DNA of 64,000 bases from Ficedula albicollis (taxonomy: Eukaryota > Chordata > Aves > Passeriformes > Muscicapidae). Positions 23,763 to 37,327 of this stretch are shown here, one piece after another. The notes beneath the pieces were generated by a model that was not told the origin of the DNA, made no database searches, and worked only from the letters and a program-made list of their open reading frames with translations. The translations under genes and the position numbers were made by a program. The stretch's first letter is position 1; every line of letters starts with the position of its first letter. The DNA lies in assembly GCF_000247815.1 (NCBI RefSeq), contig NC_021673.1, forward strand, positions 111,654,766 to 111,718,765. Direction: 5' to 3'.

Positions 23763-24917
23763 TTTTTTTTTTCTTAATAAAGAATTATTAATCACTTATG
23801 CCTTTTTTCCACTCTGACTACAAAAGTCCATTTTAATTATTTCACAGAATGAATTCTTCTAAATTAAGCTAGTGTATTTCTGTGATTGTGTCTCAGATGT
23901 TTTCTTTGATTTTCGGTAGTGACAAGGAAAAAAAAGACCAAAAAGTGATACTCATCTCCTTTAAGTTTTCTCTGTTGGCAAGCTGTTAGCTTCAATTGGT
24001 TAGTGGAGCCTACCATGGGAAAATACTAAATCAGTAAAGTGCTACATACTCCACGTGTTACAGCTAAGAACTAAATAGTTTCATATCTGCACTTATCCTT
24101 CACAAACTCCCAGGCTCAGAGTATTTGTCTTTGGATTATGGCCAGCAATAAAAAATTGAGCTCAGAAGATCATGTAGCTAGATAGATCTAGCTGAAGTTA
24201 GGATGCAAAAAAATAGTTTTTCTCTCATTTTGTGTTTTTGGAATGTAATTATTCGAGAGGTTAAATGAATGTATAAACAGAAATCTTCCTTTTCTGTAGT
24301 AAAATTACATAAGAGAAGATTAGCTGAACCACTAAGACAATATACTGGTATGTTCTCACAAGTAATTTTCTTCAAAAGACATGCCAAGTAACATATACAT
24401 TCTTTATAGCATGGAATGTCATGAACTGTTACCAGTGGAGAGACACCTGTACTTCTAGGGGGTGATATATTCATAATACACATGATCTGAGTAAACCACA
24501 GCAGTCCTAAAGAAAATACTTCTCTTTTCTAACTCTAAAGGGACCCCAAGGTGACTAATTTGAATGATGTGCATATTTCAGCTTTCTAAATTTACAGAAT
24601 ATCTAAAAGTAGATTATATGAACCCCATCTGTGAAGCCCAAAGATAATGGAAGTGCTTTAAACATAAGTTTACACATCTCATAAGTATTTTTCCAGTACA
24701 TGTCTCAGTTGATTGGTGTTAAGTTTACTGGTAGCTGGTATTTTTTCTTCATTGACAGGTTTCTCCTGTATGTTAGTAGAAGTTCATATACGCTTTTCGA
24801 AACCTTAAACTTGTAAACTCTTCCCTAAAAATGATCAGGTAATAGGCATCTAGACAGTTCCCAAGACTGGACAACTGCCTTCTACTTTTGGGACAGCATC
24901 TCCAAAACAGATAGAAA
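23763..24917. other. Unique non-coding DNA
   Basis: No gene or transposon is recognised. A minus-strand frame of 101 codons (24178-24483) lacks motifs. A short perfect inverted repeat lies at 24176-24193. Confidence 0.5.
24176..24193. repeat. Short perfect inverted repeat
   Basis: AGCTAGAT and ATCTAGCT form perfect 8-bp arms around the two bases AG. No function is inferred. Confidence 0.6.
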
Positions 24918-25035
24918 TTTCTTAGCAAATCTATCCCTCAGAAGCTGGGGAAGAGGTGGCAGCATAGATGACTATGTCTTTCTTAGCAAATCTATCCCTC
25001 AGAAGCTGGGAAGAGGTGGCAGCATAGATGACTAT
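24918..25035. repeat. Two-copy tandem duplication, 61-bp unit
   Basis: TTTCTTAGCAAATCTATCCC starts copies at 24918 and 24979. The second has lost one G (GCTGGGAAG versus GCTGGGGAAG). Three filler bases (GTC) separate the copies. Confidence 0.95.
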
Positions 25036-28000
25036 CTTCTTTATCAGGTCTTCTGTCTGCTGATACTGTCATGATGTCACTGAGGGGTTTTTTTTTAATT
25101 ATTGTATAGCATTCTTTGGCTACACTAACAGAACAGAATATTTTTTACTGCCTCCATCTACCGTTCACTCCTCCTATGCAGTATCTCTTTCCTGCTAGCA
25201 GAGGTCCTGATGGAGCCTTTTCTCAGCTGCTGTCTTGCTACCCTGTCTTTTTCAGGGAAAAAGCTAGCTAGCTTCCCATCCATGTCTTAGCCAATGCACT
25301 ATCTGGTTTACCTTCATACTGTTGACAAATAACATGAACATGATGAATTAAGCCTTTCCTTTTTCTTTGTTCATAGAGAGCACAAAAGAAAAGATGACAA
25401 AAATTGATTCGGTGGAGGCTTTAATTCTGTGCATATGCAAAGAATTTCTCCTTCTGTAACTCTCATTGCCTAAAAACCAGCTACCTAGTCTGCCCTGTTT
25501 GTTTCAGGCTCCATTTAACAACAAGGAGAAGAAGCAAAGGTGTCCACAGAGTAGTCATTCTGTTCAGAGGTGTCCAGGGATTGCCATCAGGGTATTGCAG
25601 GATATAAAGTAATGCAGTAGCACAACTTAAAGTTCAAAAGCAGAATATCATCTATATTACATACTCACAGACAAAAAAAAGGTAAACATTTTCTTCTGGA
25701 ATAAAAGCACATTCACATATATAAGGTTCACACAACTATGCAAGATATTAATTTAAAAAACTGAGTTATAAACTATAACCCCGTCCTAAAGGTTTATCAA
25801 CTTAAATGGGAAGCAAATTGAAGTCCCAATTTCAAAACCCATCTCTCAAATAACTAGTTAATAGGTTTTTATTAGTTTAAAGAATCCCTCACATCTGCTG
25901 CTATAACTCACTGTTCAGTATCAAGTAATCTACCACATTTTCAGAGATGGAAATAGCATTGCAATTTTTGAGCATTTGCATGACCTTTAAGGTTGTTGTT
26001 TTTAGTCTCTGATTTTGCTGTTGATTACTGTGTCCAGCACTATCACAATATAGAGAAGCAACTCTGCAAGCATGTAAATGAAGTCATTTCTCATTTTAGT
26101 TCTCCTCTTTCCTTCCAAGTGAGTGGTTCAGAGGAAGAACTTTCAAAAAGAAAATAATCACCTAGCACTATGTAAAGCAGACATGCTTAATTCTCTTATT
26201 TATGCCACACTATCAATCACTAATTCCTCTCTAAAATTTAATTTTAAGACTGTCTCTTATCTTTATATATTACCCATCTATCTTAAATAGTGAATCATTA
26301 TTTCATGTGAATCCTCCTGTACATGCAAATGTTTGCAGGGCTCTGTTTGACTATCTCAGTGCAGAGATCTATTTTCAGTTCAGATCATTAAATGTTTGTG
26401 TTTTCTTGCCTCTTAGAGTCTCTCAAAATTCCAGGGAGGTTACTGACAAATATCTGGGGGTTTAACTTTGTTATAGAAAAATCTCAATCAAATGGTTTGA
26501 AGTTGCATTTAAGACATCTTTGTGCAATAATGTCAACAGGGGACCAGTAATAATAATTTGGTGTCAGAAAATCTATAAAACACATTAAGCTAGTTTCAGT
26601 TCCACTTTTTTATTTTTTTTCTTTAAGTCTTGTTACATTCAAAATTGAAGTCACATAGACAAGATCAAAACTCCAGGAAGAAAGCTTACCTTGAAGGCTT
26701 TACTGATAAGAACTTATAAACAAAAGGTTTAAGATTCAGCATCCAAACTAAGCTTTACTAGTTCTGTAAACACTATTGATTTCCCACAGATTCCTCAGAA
26801 ATATTTAATTCAAACTCTATTTGTCCTATGAAAATGAAGTGTCAGAGTTGATCCATATTTTCAGTTTGCAATATTGAGGTCCATAGGTTAATACACTAAG
26901 CAAACTGCAGACTCTGGGGTTTTTACTCACTTTGTATGGGAAAGGCAAGCATTTATATTTTTTTCCATCACATGGTCTTGCAGCAGAAGTATTTGTTCTG
27001 CATTGAATCTAAATATGAGGTTCTGCATTGCAGTAATACTCAATATCCTATTTAAGTTGCATTCTGTTTCTGAGATAAAAGCTTGGGCTGTGATACGTGA
27101 ATTTTCATTTCACTGCTTAACTTCAGGATTCTGAAAGGATAGAAAAAAAGTCAAACACCAGTTTCTTTAACTTTTGTTTGGATTTTTTCTTTTGTCATCA
27201 TAGTAGGTTAGGAAGAAATGCTCTGTTTTAAGAGAAAGCCCAGAGAAAGACAAATAATTAAAGGTAAATTTCCAAAATAAAAAATTATTTGGGATTTAAT
27301 GTCAATTAATTTTATGGAATTCCTCTTTTATTTAGCTTTAAGGAGGATGTACATTATCCCACTTCCTTCTAAGATTCATTTATAAGATATTAATGGTTAC
27401 ATTTGCATTTTCTTCAGGAAGGAAAGAGATAGTCATTGCATAGATCTTTCTCTAGACACTGATATATTATTTAATTAAATATAGTTCATGATTTCGTACA
27501 GGATCTGTAGAGTTTTGATGGGAAATGAGAATAATTGGACAGTAATTTTTCAATGGCTATATTTTTCTAAATCACATATTACTGACTATTTAAATGTGCT
27601 GTATAATCAAGTTGGCTGTGACACAAACATTTACACAGCTTTAGCCTTCTTATGACCCACCAAGATACTGCCTAACAAGAAATATTTATTGTTTTCTGTT
27701 CTGATTCATGTAGATGGTTTATTTTTTTTATTCACACTCATGATTCTAAGACCTGATTATGGGGTCTGTAAAGGTCATGGCTCAGCAAGTTAATTTGGTA
27801 CCTAGATGTCCTCTTATTCTTGACCATTGCACCCTGCAACATAAAGTGATTACACTGAATTAAAAACATCTTCAAAACAGGGAATTATTTATTCATTTAA
27901 AAGTAGATAGCGTGCAGAGCAATGACAAAAAACAATAAAGGACCATGTATATTTTTTTCCTCCACTAGCTCCATCAGCTTTCCAGACTTGCCTGTTCAGT

Positions 28001-31000
28001 GGTGGCTGAGGGAAATTGTCTGTTTCAAACCCAGCTGGAAGGTATCGTTGCCCTGTGTCAATATTTTTTGATTCACTCTGCATATCCAGCACCACCACCC
28101 CTTTCAAACCAGCATACCTAAGGGACAGGCATGTTTTGAGTCTAAATGTAAGTCGAGAAACACACTTTTTGCCAGACTTTGCATTGCCAGGCAGTCAGCA
28201 GTCAATAGATTTCCTAAAAAAATCATCCTTCTCCTCTGTGGATTTACTTTTACTTTGCTTCTACATTATTCCTGTGGAATTTCTTTTCTTGTCCTTGTCT
28301 TTTGATTTATTACCATGCATTTAGTCAGGGTAATATCTGATAGGTAAACTGAGGTTCAGAATTTATTTTTAAATTAATATCCATACATGTCTTTTTTCTC
28401 CAAAAGAAGTTGATGGATGACAGTTAAATTCATGTAATCATATAGGAGGCATAAAAGGATAATGAAAAACTTGTTCTAGGAGCATGATGAGTCAGTATTT
28501 CCTATAAAAAAAAATTTGCAATGATCTGCAGTTCAGCAAAAGTAGTTTATATTGTCTTTCAGGGCTTTTCCATTTCCTTCAAGATTATTTTTCTTGAATT
28601 TTGGGCCAATCCAAACTACCACAAAGGAAGGGCGAATGCAAATAGACATGACGGCGTTTGTAAAATAGGAACATGTAAAGACAAAGGTAGGAATGTAGAC
28701 AGGAAGGAGATAATGAAGACAAAGGCTATCAACAGTGATTATGAAAACTGCTTTGTTTTTTGCAGGAGGGGCATGACTGAAATGGGATTCTAAAATGCTC
28801 TTTGGAAGGGAGACAGGACAGAATGTAATGGGCGTCAGGATCCACGCTTGTAGGAGTTCAGCTATTTGAGGTGAGGCATGACCATGGGATACAAAAAAAT
28901 TATATGGTGTGCATCTTTCAGATTCAGATTTCAAGAGCAGATCCTAAACATATGCAGAGCCAATTGCATTAAGTTAGGTGATCTGAAAAATTGGGAGAAA
29001 GAATTGAAAATCAATCTTCCTCTTCATGCACAAGTAAGGGAATGTGAAGAAGCATAGGAGGGACAGTATGGCTTGTTTATAGATTAAACTGGTGAACAGT
29101 AGTGGCAGTGTCTTTTGACCAAGACAAAGCAGACCTGCCAAGTGTCTTGGGAGGAGAAAATTAAAAGAAGAAATTTGGTTTTGTGGTTAGAAGGAACATG
29201 TTAGTGACAGAGCTTACTCATATAAGAGAACAACATGAAAGTAATCTTTTATATTGTATCTGATATATGACTTCCCATGCAAAGGAGCCCTCAGAAATTA
29301 ACATTTTTGCTTGACTTCCTCCAAACTAGATATTTTTCTTTAACAAATAGAGATGCAATAGAACAGAAGAATTTCCAAAGTACATGTCCTTTACCTATGT
29401 TTAATGACAAAAATATTGACTATGCCTATAATAAAACATTTTTTTAAAAAGAGAACCCACTTTGGTTAAAGAGCAATTTCTAGGAAGATCTGCCAGCATT
29501 GCTTTTTCTGATTTTATTTGCTTGGGGTTTTTTTCGTATGAAAGAAAACATTAGCACATAGTTCACTAGCATGTAAATCCAAAACTTTAAAAAGGCCACC
29601 ACTGCACGTTCCTTGTATGCAAATGTTGATGTTTCAAGAAGCAATAAACCACAAACTGTTGCCATAGACTGCAACCATCTGGTGAACTATTAAAAAGAAG
29701 AAATTAAAATATTATAGATATATGGAACTTCCTAAAGAATAATTTCCTGGTGCAGAAACACTCAGAGTTTCAAGTTTACCTCTTTCATTTATTTCTTGTA
29801 AATGGATTAAGTAAATGAGATACTAACATTGTAATAGGAAGTGCAATAACAGATGTGACCCTTGAGGTCTAAGAATACAGGTAGAGCTCAAGTAGTGCTC
29901 AGTTCTCTTACTGGAAACTAATGGGACAAGTGTATTCCAGAGGTAAATGTTATCGAATAAGACTTCACTTCTTCTTATAATAAAATGACACTTTGTGAAT
30001 ATCAGGTATAAATAGCATGGGCTTATGGTCACTGCCTACTACAGAAAGGCTGAAGGTACTTGCATAGTTACATTTCTTCAAATCCATTGGAACTCATGAT
30101 CTGAATTTCATGTCAAAGTATTCAGAGAAGAAGTTGAGTTAGAGTTTCAGCTTCAGAGCAAACATAAGTAAACATAATGCTACTTGTTAACATCTAAAAC
30201 CTATGAAACAATTGTCCAGATCAAATGCAGACTCTCAGTGGAAGTTAGAAAAAACTTCTATTAGGAATAATATAGGTACAGTTCACCCTGCTTTCATCCA
30301 AGGATGAAGTAGATGAGTTTCCAAGTGCTTTGCAAATTCTGTGGCTTCAGAAAACATTCTCCTGATGCACCAATATAGAAAAGAGAAAGCAAACTAAAAT
30401 CCCGTTCAAAATAAAAAGGCACAAAAAAAGGCTTGAAAAATTATCAAAGTTATGTCTCAAGAAATAAAAGAAAAAGATCAAAGCAAACCAATACCTTCTT
30501 CTATTTAATCTCTGTCTTCCTTATTTTTTTATCTTGTCACGTCAGCAGATATCCTATTATGTTGTTGCAATACTTACATAAATGGACAACTTTGCTTTAT
30601 TTCCCTTCTACTTTTACCAAAATTACTTTAACACAGGAATTGTGCATTCTTTTTTGTCTCTAAAACACATCTTCAAAATATAAGGTAGCCATTATGCTTT
30701 AATATTTTTCTCAGAAAAAAAGAAACTAAGAAGCTGTTGATTTGAACTTTGGCATCTTCTATGATGTCTCGCCTAATTTAATTTGTTTAATACGATGCAA
30801 GAGTGAGCCAGTCTGATCGTAATTCAGCATGAGGTGGAAAGCTTTTTATGATCTTCTCTCAAGGTTAGTCAATAAGCTAACTGAAGCACTATATATGCAG
30901 CTATAGAAAAAAGAAGTAGGTTCCATAACTGGTAAATATATTTACTTTCTGTAAAATGTAAGTTCCATTTGTTATGCTTGCACAGAACCATTTCACACAA

Positions 31001-33637
31001 AGTGAAACCATCCAGTCAGTGGAGTGCTTGTCAAATAACAGACTTATTGCTAGTTACTCCAAGATACCTTGTCTTGTCAGAAATCTTGAAATTTATAATA
31101 TCAATGTTAATTGAAGTATATTGGTTTTATTCCATTTCTTCACCATTTTTACAGTTGCTCACACTGCATATGTTCCTTTACTGGAATCAAGCAAGACCAA
31201 TATGATTTCAATCTCTTCAACAACTACTTCTTTGTGGAGCATACTTTATATTTTGAATGCGTTGATACCTATGCCTCTGCCATTATCCCAACCTTGAATG
31301 ATCACCTGAAGGTTAATCACCTTTAATCCATGAATTGTGAATCAGGAAGAAAACACTATAGGATCATATAAATAAATGCATGCAACAAAGAAGATAAAGG
31401 GAGAAAATCTATTTTTTATTTTCAGTTCAGCTTCTACACAAATAGAACAAGACTATAAAAGAAATATTAAAATAAAAAATAAAAAGGTAAATTGGCAAAA
31501 TGTTTGGGAAATAACAATAGAATCTAACTTGTAATATCCATCAGTCAGTTTTTTGTTTTGTCTGTGAAGCTGAACTGCATGCAAATCTTTAATAATAGCC
31601 ACCTTCAAAAGAAAGATCTTAATTTATGCATCTGGAGTAACAATACAATAGCTGTGTTCTGGAGTTCTTACAACAATAGCTTAATTCAGTGATCTGTGTG
31701 TTTTTTCTAATTAATTATTTAAATATTCTGTCAGGTGCTGCAGTTAAGTCTTAATTATTTTGTAAATGGAGGAATAGAAAGAAAGTTTAAGTGACACACA
31801 TCAGAGTGCATTAGTGGTATGATCACAGAGAGGAAAGTCATGGGTGTATGTCCAGGAAGGTTTTGTGACATCAGTGCCTGTAACAATGAACTCTGGAGGA
31901 ACTTTTTAACTCTGTCATTCAAATATGCTGGATTCATCTAATACCAGCTGAGGAAACACGATACAACCATGCTTAATGTTTCAAAAACACTATAAGTTCT
32001 TATGACATTACAGAATTATGTATGTATTGACACTGATTTCAGCCAGCATTTGTGTGCTGAGACCTAAGACCTTTCTGATTCTTTTAAACTGGCACAATTA
32101 ATTTCAAGAGAAAAAGGATTACTTGAAAATATTACACAACATATGATATACAGAAACACTCCTGAGCCAAGTTCTCTACTCTGTCATCGTAGAGTTGATG
32201 TTTCATCTTGAAACCAGTTTTTCTGAAGTCAGAGTCCTCTCATGAATCATAAGCTTTCCCAATTCAGAATAAGTTGTATTATTAAATGTATTGGTAGGAC
32301 TACCTATTAATTTTATGCATGTCAATGTGTCACTTAGGACTATCAAACCAATTTGATACCAAATTCCTCTCAGAGAAAGAGGAGCACATTCTCTATCCCA
32401 GAAGTCTGCTGTCTGACTAGACAAAGCAAACAAAGAACTACAGAGAAAATACAGCTGAAGGTGGAAAGATTTTCTCAGGGTCATGAAACAAGGTAGTGGC
32501 AGTAAGAAAAAGACTCTCAGCATTCTGTTTCCAGTCTTCTGACCATCTTACTTATTTTCTAAATAGTTCCTCCATTTCTTTTCAAATTTCAGCAGGAGAT
32601 TATAATTTATATTCAGATCTGGTCTATGGAAGTAGAATATTACTGATTTCTAAATAAGCTGAGATGGGAATTTTCCTGGTGAGTTACACTTCAGTACAAA
32701 GCGATATAAAAAAGTGTAGTACTTCACAAAACTTGATATGAACAATATTCTCACAAGGTCCTTTCTTTCTACTGACATGCTCATACAGCTGTCAAAACCT
32801 GTAATGTTAATGAGCAATGCAAACAAAAGAGAGCTGTAATTGTGTTTGCCCCAAATAACAGTAAAAGATCAATATCACGTCCTGCTTGAGCGCTGCAGTA
32901 TCTAACACCACAACCATTGCTGAAAGAGAGGTGTTATCTTCAGAATTATCATTGTTCTCCTCATGATATAGGAGGTAAAAAACAAGTCTGTAAGAATAAA
33001 AACGTTTAATTAAGTGCAAGAAAAATCTTGTGAACAGCAAAATTCTCAACTCACAAAAGGAGGAAAGTAGATCCAGCATTTTGCTCCATAAAACTCATGA
33101 AAGCCATTATTAGGGGTTTAGAAATGCAAAACCAGATTCAGCCTTTAAATTAGAAAGCACTTACACCAAGATTACTATTGTAAGGAAGGAAAATTTGTCA
33201 AAATATGTCATCTCTATTGTTGTGTTCAGCAGTCTTTTACATATCTCCATACCATACCCATCAACATTAAGAAACAGCCTCCACATCCTCACTTCTATGA
33301 ATATGTTGCAAAGTTATAAAGAGATTAGATCCCTTTGCACTATATAAATGGTACAAAGAAGCAATTGGCAATGTATGTTGTTATGGTAATGTGGTGACTC
33401 TAAAGAAACCAAACCCCAAAAAAAAATCACATAATTATGCCATGACATTTTTATGTTAACTTCATTACGGTCTTTTATTATGGTCTGGTCTGGTTCTTTG
33501 CTTCTTTCATTTGCAGTAAAACACTAGGGTGAAGGAGAAACATTTCCTATTAATCCACACATTTATGGATTAACCAGAAATGTGTAGGTCATGGGACAGA
33601 AGTCAAAGAGGCTAGGAAAAGTGTTTCTGCCTCCTGT
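25036..33637. other. Long unique AT-rich non-coding stretch
   Basis: About 8.6 kb in which I recognise no gene, RNA, transposon or large repeat. Open frames reach at most 133 codons (28533-28934, minus) and 106 codons (32203-32523, minus), with no motifs, signal peptide or splice-site arrangement to support them. Short A and T runs are frequent. Confidence 0.5.
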
Positions 33638-33793
33638 CTGCCTGGGGAAGAGAGGAATTGATTCCCTGAGTCCCAGAGCTGCCTCAGACTCCGTGCTCCA
33701 AAACAAGGAAAGTACCTGCCTGGGGAAGAGAGGAATTGATTCCCTGAGTCCCAGATCTGCCTCAGACTCCATGCTCCAAAACAAGGAAAGTAC
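33638..33793. repeat. Two-copy tandem duplication, 78-bp unit
   Basis: CTGCCTGGGGAAGAGAGGAA begins copies at 33638 and 33716. Two substitutions are visible (CCAGAGCTGC versus CCAGATCTGC, TCCGTGCTCC versus TCCATGCTCC). The join has one shared base and no filler. Confidence 0.95.
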
Positions 33794-33902
33794 CATTCCA
33801 CTTGCTGTTTTCTTAGGCCACGTTGAGAACATTCTGTCCAAGAATGGCCATTCCACTTGCTGTTTTCTTAGGCCACGTTTAAAACATTCTGTCCAAGAAT
33901 GT
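33793..33902. repeat. Two-copy tandem duplication, 55-bp unit
   Basis: CCATTCCACTTGCTGTTTTC begins copies at 33793 and 33848, differing at GTTGAGAAC versus GTTTAAAAC. One filler G lies at the junction. It starts exactly where the 78-bp duplication stops. Confidence 0.95.
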
Positions 33903-35454
33903 GTTCCAAGACTCTCTTGCATTCCCATCAGTCAGCTAGGTAGCAAACACTAATAAGGAAAAACCACACACTCCTACATGTGCTTCCCAAAATGCTAGTC
34001 ACTACTTGTCCAGCACTTGAAAGCAAGGGAAATATTTATGTTGTTGTGACATTTCAATGTATATTTTAAGAGAAAAGTTTCATATTCGTTACCCACCAGA
34101 AAAAAAACTTAGAAAATTAGAGGTGTTATCTTGAAATATTGAGCATGATTTTCCTAATGTTGCTGACCCCTCAGAAGAAGACTGAGGATATCAGCATGGG
34201 GAGTGGACAACCAATGACATTTAAGAAATGTGTCAAGAAAGTTGTATTCTAAGTTTATGCAAAAGCCTTCCTCTTTTCTCCAAACCTCTTGATCCTTTCT
34301 CCAGTCAGTATTGAAACTGCTTTCTAATAGTAATCTAAAACTCTATATTGTTTGTTTATTAGCTATTTTATAGTAAGCTTGCTTATATTCTCAGCTTGGT
34401 AATATTATATTTCATTTGATTTTCTCAGACACAAGAAATGGAAAAATATTTCTTACTTTTATGGTTCCCATGTTTCCTATACTCTCTCCTTTTCAAAACC
34501 TTAGCCTGCTCTTTCTGCTTTTATTCTGTTTACTTCTTGCTTGTTTCCTCTTCTTTTGTCTTCCTAAATCTTTTTTCTTATATGTCAGTCCCTTGACTCT
34601 GTTACTCTTCCTATTTGAAGTCAAAACCAGCAGGATTCCTCCTTTTTCATCCCACTCATTTCTGATTTTGACCTTATGTTTAATTCAAAATATATTGAGT
34701 CTTTCATGAGCAGATATGAGATCCAGTCTGGGTTAGTCAACACACATCTAGATCACAGATGCTAACAATGTGAGCAAGACTGCAGGTCATGCACCCTCAC
34801 AGTGTGCTACTGAATTGAGGCCCTGTGATGCTGATATGAGACCAGTTAAGAGTTCTAATAAACCCTGAGTTCTACAGCAAATAGTGCTTTTCTCCATGTC
34901 CTGAAATATGAGCTATCATATAATCATCCCCCCATCCCCACAGACATTTAGACACACAGAAGAAATTCAGTAGCTGGAGATGCTTCTGTTGCACCCTCTT
35001 GACCTTGGCTAGAGCCCTAAGAGCAGCATGGACATAGAAATTTGGAGTGTGAGAGAAAGGAATCACAAGCTGAGTCCTAGAGATTGTCACCACTGCATGA
35101 AAGAATTCCAAGGATTTGCCAGGTGGGCCCAAATACGTCTCCAGGGCTGCCTTTTTCTGGAGCTGAGGCTTTTTACTCAGGGCACGGGAGTCCTCTTCTA
35201 AACTCAAGCCTGCAAATCTTTCTGAGAGATCAAACTTTTAAGGCACACCAGCAGAAACAGCATTTCCCAAATTTTATGTGAACAGATCCTCTGTGAGAGG
35301 CCAGTGTTAAAACCCACATAAGTGATCGAAGGCAACCACTGAGACTGTAAACCTGTTGGAACACTGGTTCCAAACTGAAGTTGGAACGCAGCTCCAAACT
35401 GAAGTTAGAAAACAATTTCAGGTAAAAAAAAAAAATAAACAATAATTATATACC
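33903..35454. other. Non-coding DNA, partly GC-richer
   Basis: No supported gene. Around 34730-34870 sequence ending AAGAGTTCTAATAAACCCTG contains an AATAAA signal and could be the end of an unrecognised LTR. Around 34930-35330 the DNA is GC-richer, with a 111-codon minus frame (34872-35207) that lacks motifs. TCCAAACTGAAGTT is repeated at about 35368 and 35392. Confidence 0.4.
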
Positions 35455-35530
35455 CCCAGTGGTGAGAGCACTAAACTGCAAATAGGCAGAGGGGAGTTCC
35501 AGCCCTGTTCTGACTACATTCTTCAGTTTA
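35455..35530 (+). mobile_element. Possible tRNA-derived SINE fragment (weak)
   Basis: The segment CAGTGGTGAGAGCACTAAAC then AGAGGGGAGTTCCAGCCCTG has the layout of a tRNA-derived SINE head: a GTGGTTAGAGCAC-like box A and, about 30 bases on, a GAGTTCCAGCCC box B. CTGTTCTGACTAC follows as in MIR and reptilian SINEs. It does not fold as an intact tRNA that I can verify, so a tRNA gene is not called. Confidence 0.35.
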
Positions 35531-36115
35531 ACACAGAGAACCCATACTAAGACATAAAGATACATCCCTAAAGTCCATCCCAGCAGATGTGAAAGCCATA
35601 ATCTTTCCATGCCATCTCTCTGATCCTGAGTAATTTGTAGCATAGCGCCATCACTTCTAGGCAGACGAAGTTTTCCACTATCTACTTCCTTTAAACATTT
35701 TATTTAGAATGTCCCCCCAGAAAATCAGATATGAGTTTCAAGTAGCTCAGGCAGAAGGAGGGCACAGGTCTGGCTTGCCCTAAGTAAACAGTAACTCCTT
35801 TTCTGAGCAACCACAAGTGCTTTTTTTCAGCATTATTGCACCATCCACTTAACATATTTTAGGAAGATCTAGGAATAAAATTATATACACAAGATATAAT
35901 TTAATCAGAAACTGAGGCAGAAAAAAATGCCTTATTCTTTGTGCCCTCGTGAAATTAAATGTCAGAAGGTGGCAAACTGGTCAACATGACATGCTCCTCC
36001 AAATGCACAACAGCAGAGCACCTTGAAAACCCAGATTTGAGTAGTGATGTAAATGCAACTGAGTAGCAGGTAGATTACATTTCATAATTTTAGTCCTAAA
36101 TTTTGCCTGAGTCAT
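35531..36115. other. Unique non-coding DNA
   Basis: No gene, RNA or transposon is recognised between the SINE-like segment and the 606-bp duplication. Confidence 0.5.
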
Positions 36116-37327
36116 TCTGTAGACAAACAAGTCTCTCAATGCAGCTGTCTGTAACTCAATATATTAAATACACGTATTTCTTGTAAGAAGTAAAGCTGGA
36201 TAAATATATTCTCCAGCGACAGCTGAGAGCCAAGAGATTAGAATTGGCACTTTCCACGGAAATACATGCATTCCTTCAGAGCCATTGACAAAAAGCAGCA
36301 TGCAGCAAGACTATCCTGGTTGTTGCCCTGGCAGGCAGGTGGCTTGCTTGGCTGACCAGCTCCCAATCTGTCCCTCTGGGCAGCCAGAGAGACAACCAGT
36401 GTGTTAGCTTGCCAGCTTCTTGGCTGTCTGAGTGGCAGATGGACTTGCAAGCTGCCTGGCTGGCTGCCTGCCTAGCCCTGCTTTTGCCTGATGGCTGATT
36501 TACCTGCTGCCCAGCTCCCCAGATGCCTGGCAGGCTGCCTGCCCAGTTTGCCTGATCATGGGTGAGGTTATGGGCCCAAAATAGTTTGTTCTGCAAAGCA
36601 GGAGACTGCAGTGTTGGTGTTTTGTTCTCATCCAATCTGGACCGTCCCATGAAGCAGAAATTCCCATCCCAGCAAGCTTTAGTAATCAGTTTACAACATT
36701 TATCCGTGTATTCTGTACGTGTCTGTAGACAAACAAGTCTCTCAATGCAGCTGTCTGTAACTCAATATATTAAATACACGTATTTCTTGTAAGAAGTAAA
36801 GCTGGATAAATATATTCTCCAGCGACAGCTGAGAGCCAAGAGATTAGAATTGGCACTTTCCACGGAAATACATGCATTCCTTCAGAGCCATTGACAAAAA
36901 GCAGCATGCAGCAAGACTATCCTGGTTGTTGCCCTGGCAGGCAGGTGGCTTGCTTGGCTGACCAGCTCCCAATCTGTCCCTCTGGGCAGCCAGAGAGACA
37001 ACCAGTGTGTTAGCTTGCCAGCTTCTTGGCTGTCTGAGTGGCAGATGGACTTGCAAGCTGCCTGGCTGGCTGCCTGCCTAGCCCTGCTTTTGCCTGATGG
37101 CTGATTTACCTGCTGCCCAGCTCCCCAGATGCCTGGCAGGCTGCCTGCCCAGTTTGCCTGATCATGGGTGAGGTTATGGGCCCAAAATAGTTTGTTCTGC
37201 AAAGCAGGAGACTGCAGTGTTGGTGTTTTGTTCTCATCCAATCTGGACCGTCCCATGAAGCAGAAATTCCCATCCCAGCAAGCTTTAGTAATCAGTTTAC
37301 AACATTTATCTGTGTATTCTGTACGTG
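36116..37327. repeat. Two-copy tandem duplication, 606-bp unit
   Basis: TCTGTAGACAAACAAGTCTC starts copies at 36116 and 36722. Reading both through, I find one difference (TATCCGTGTA versus TATCTGTGTA), so the copies are nearly identical. The join is blunt, and ATTCTGTA occurs close to both unit ends. The middle of each unit is GC-rich and made of TGCC/TGGC words (CTGGCTGGCTGCCTGCCTAG), a cryptic tetranucleotide repeat. Identical open frames of 70 codons and overlapping frames of 124 and 164 codons on the minus strand come from this low-complexity sequence and are not regarded as genes. Confidence 0.97.

Noticed and set aside
33591..33953. 120-codon plus-strand frame with an internal repeat
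   Set aside because: The internal repeat is a recent DNA duplication; the opposite strand is equally open (121 codons), and there is no motif or promoter.
35455..35530. Functional tRNA gene
   Set aside because: Only box-like words are present; an acceptor stem and anticodon arm cannot be traced, so a SINE fragment is more likely.
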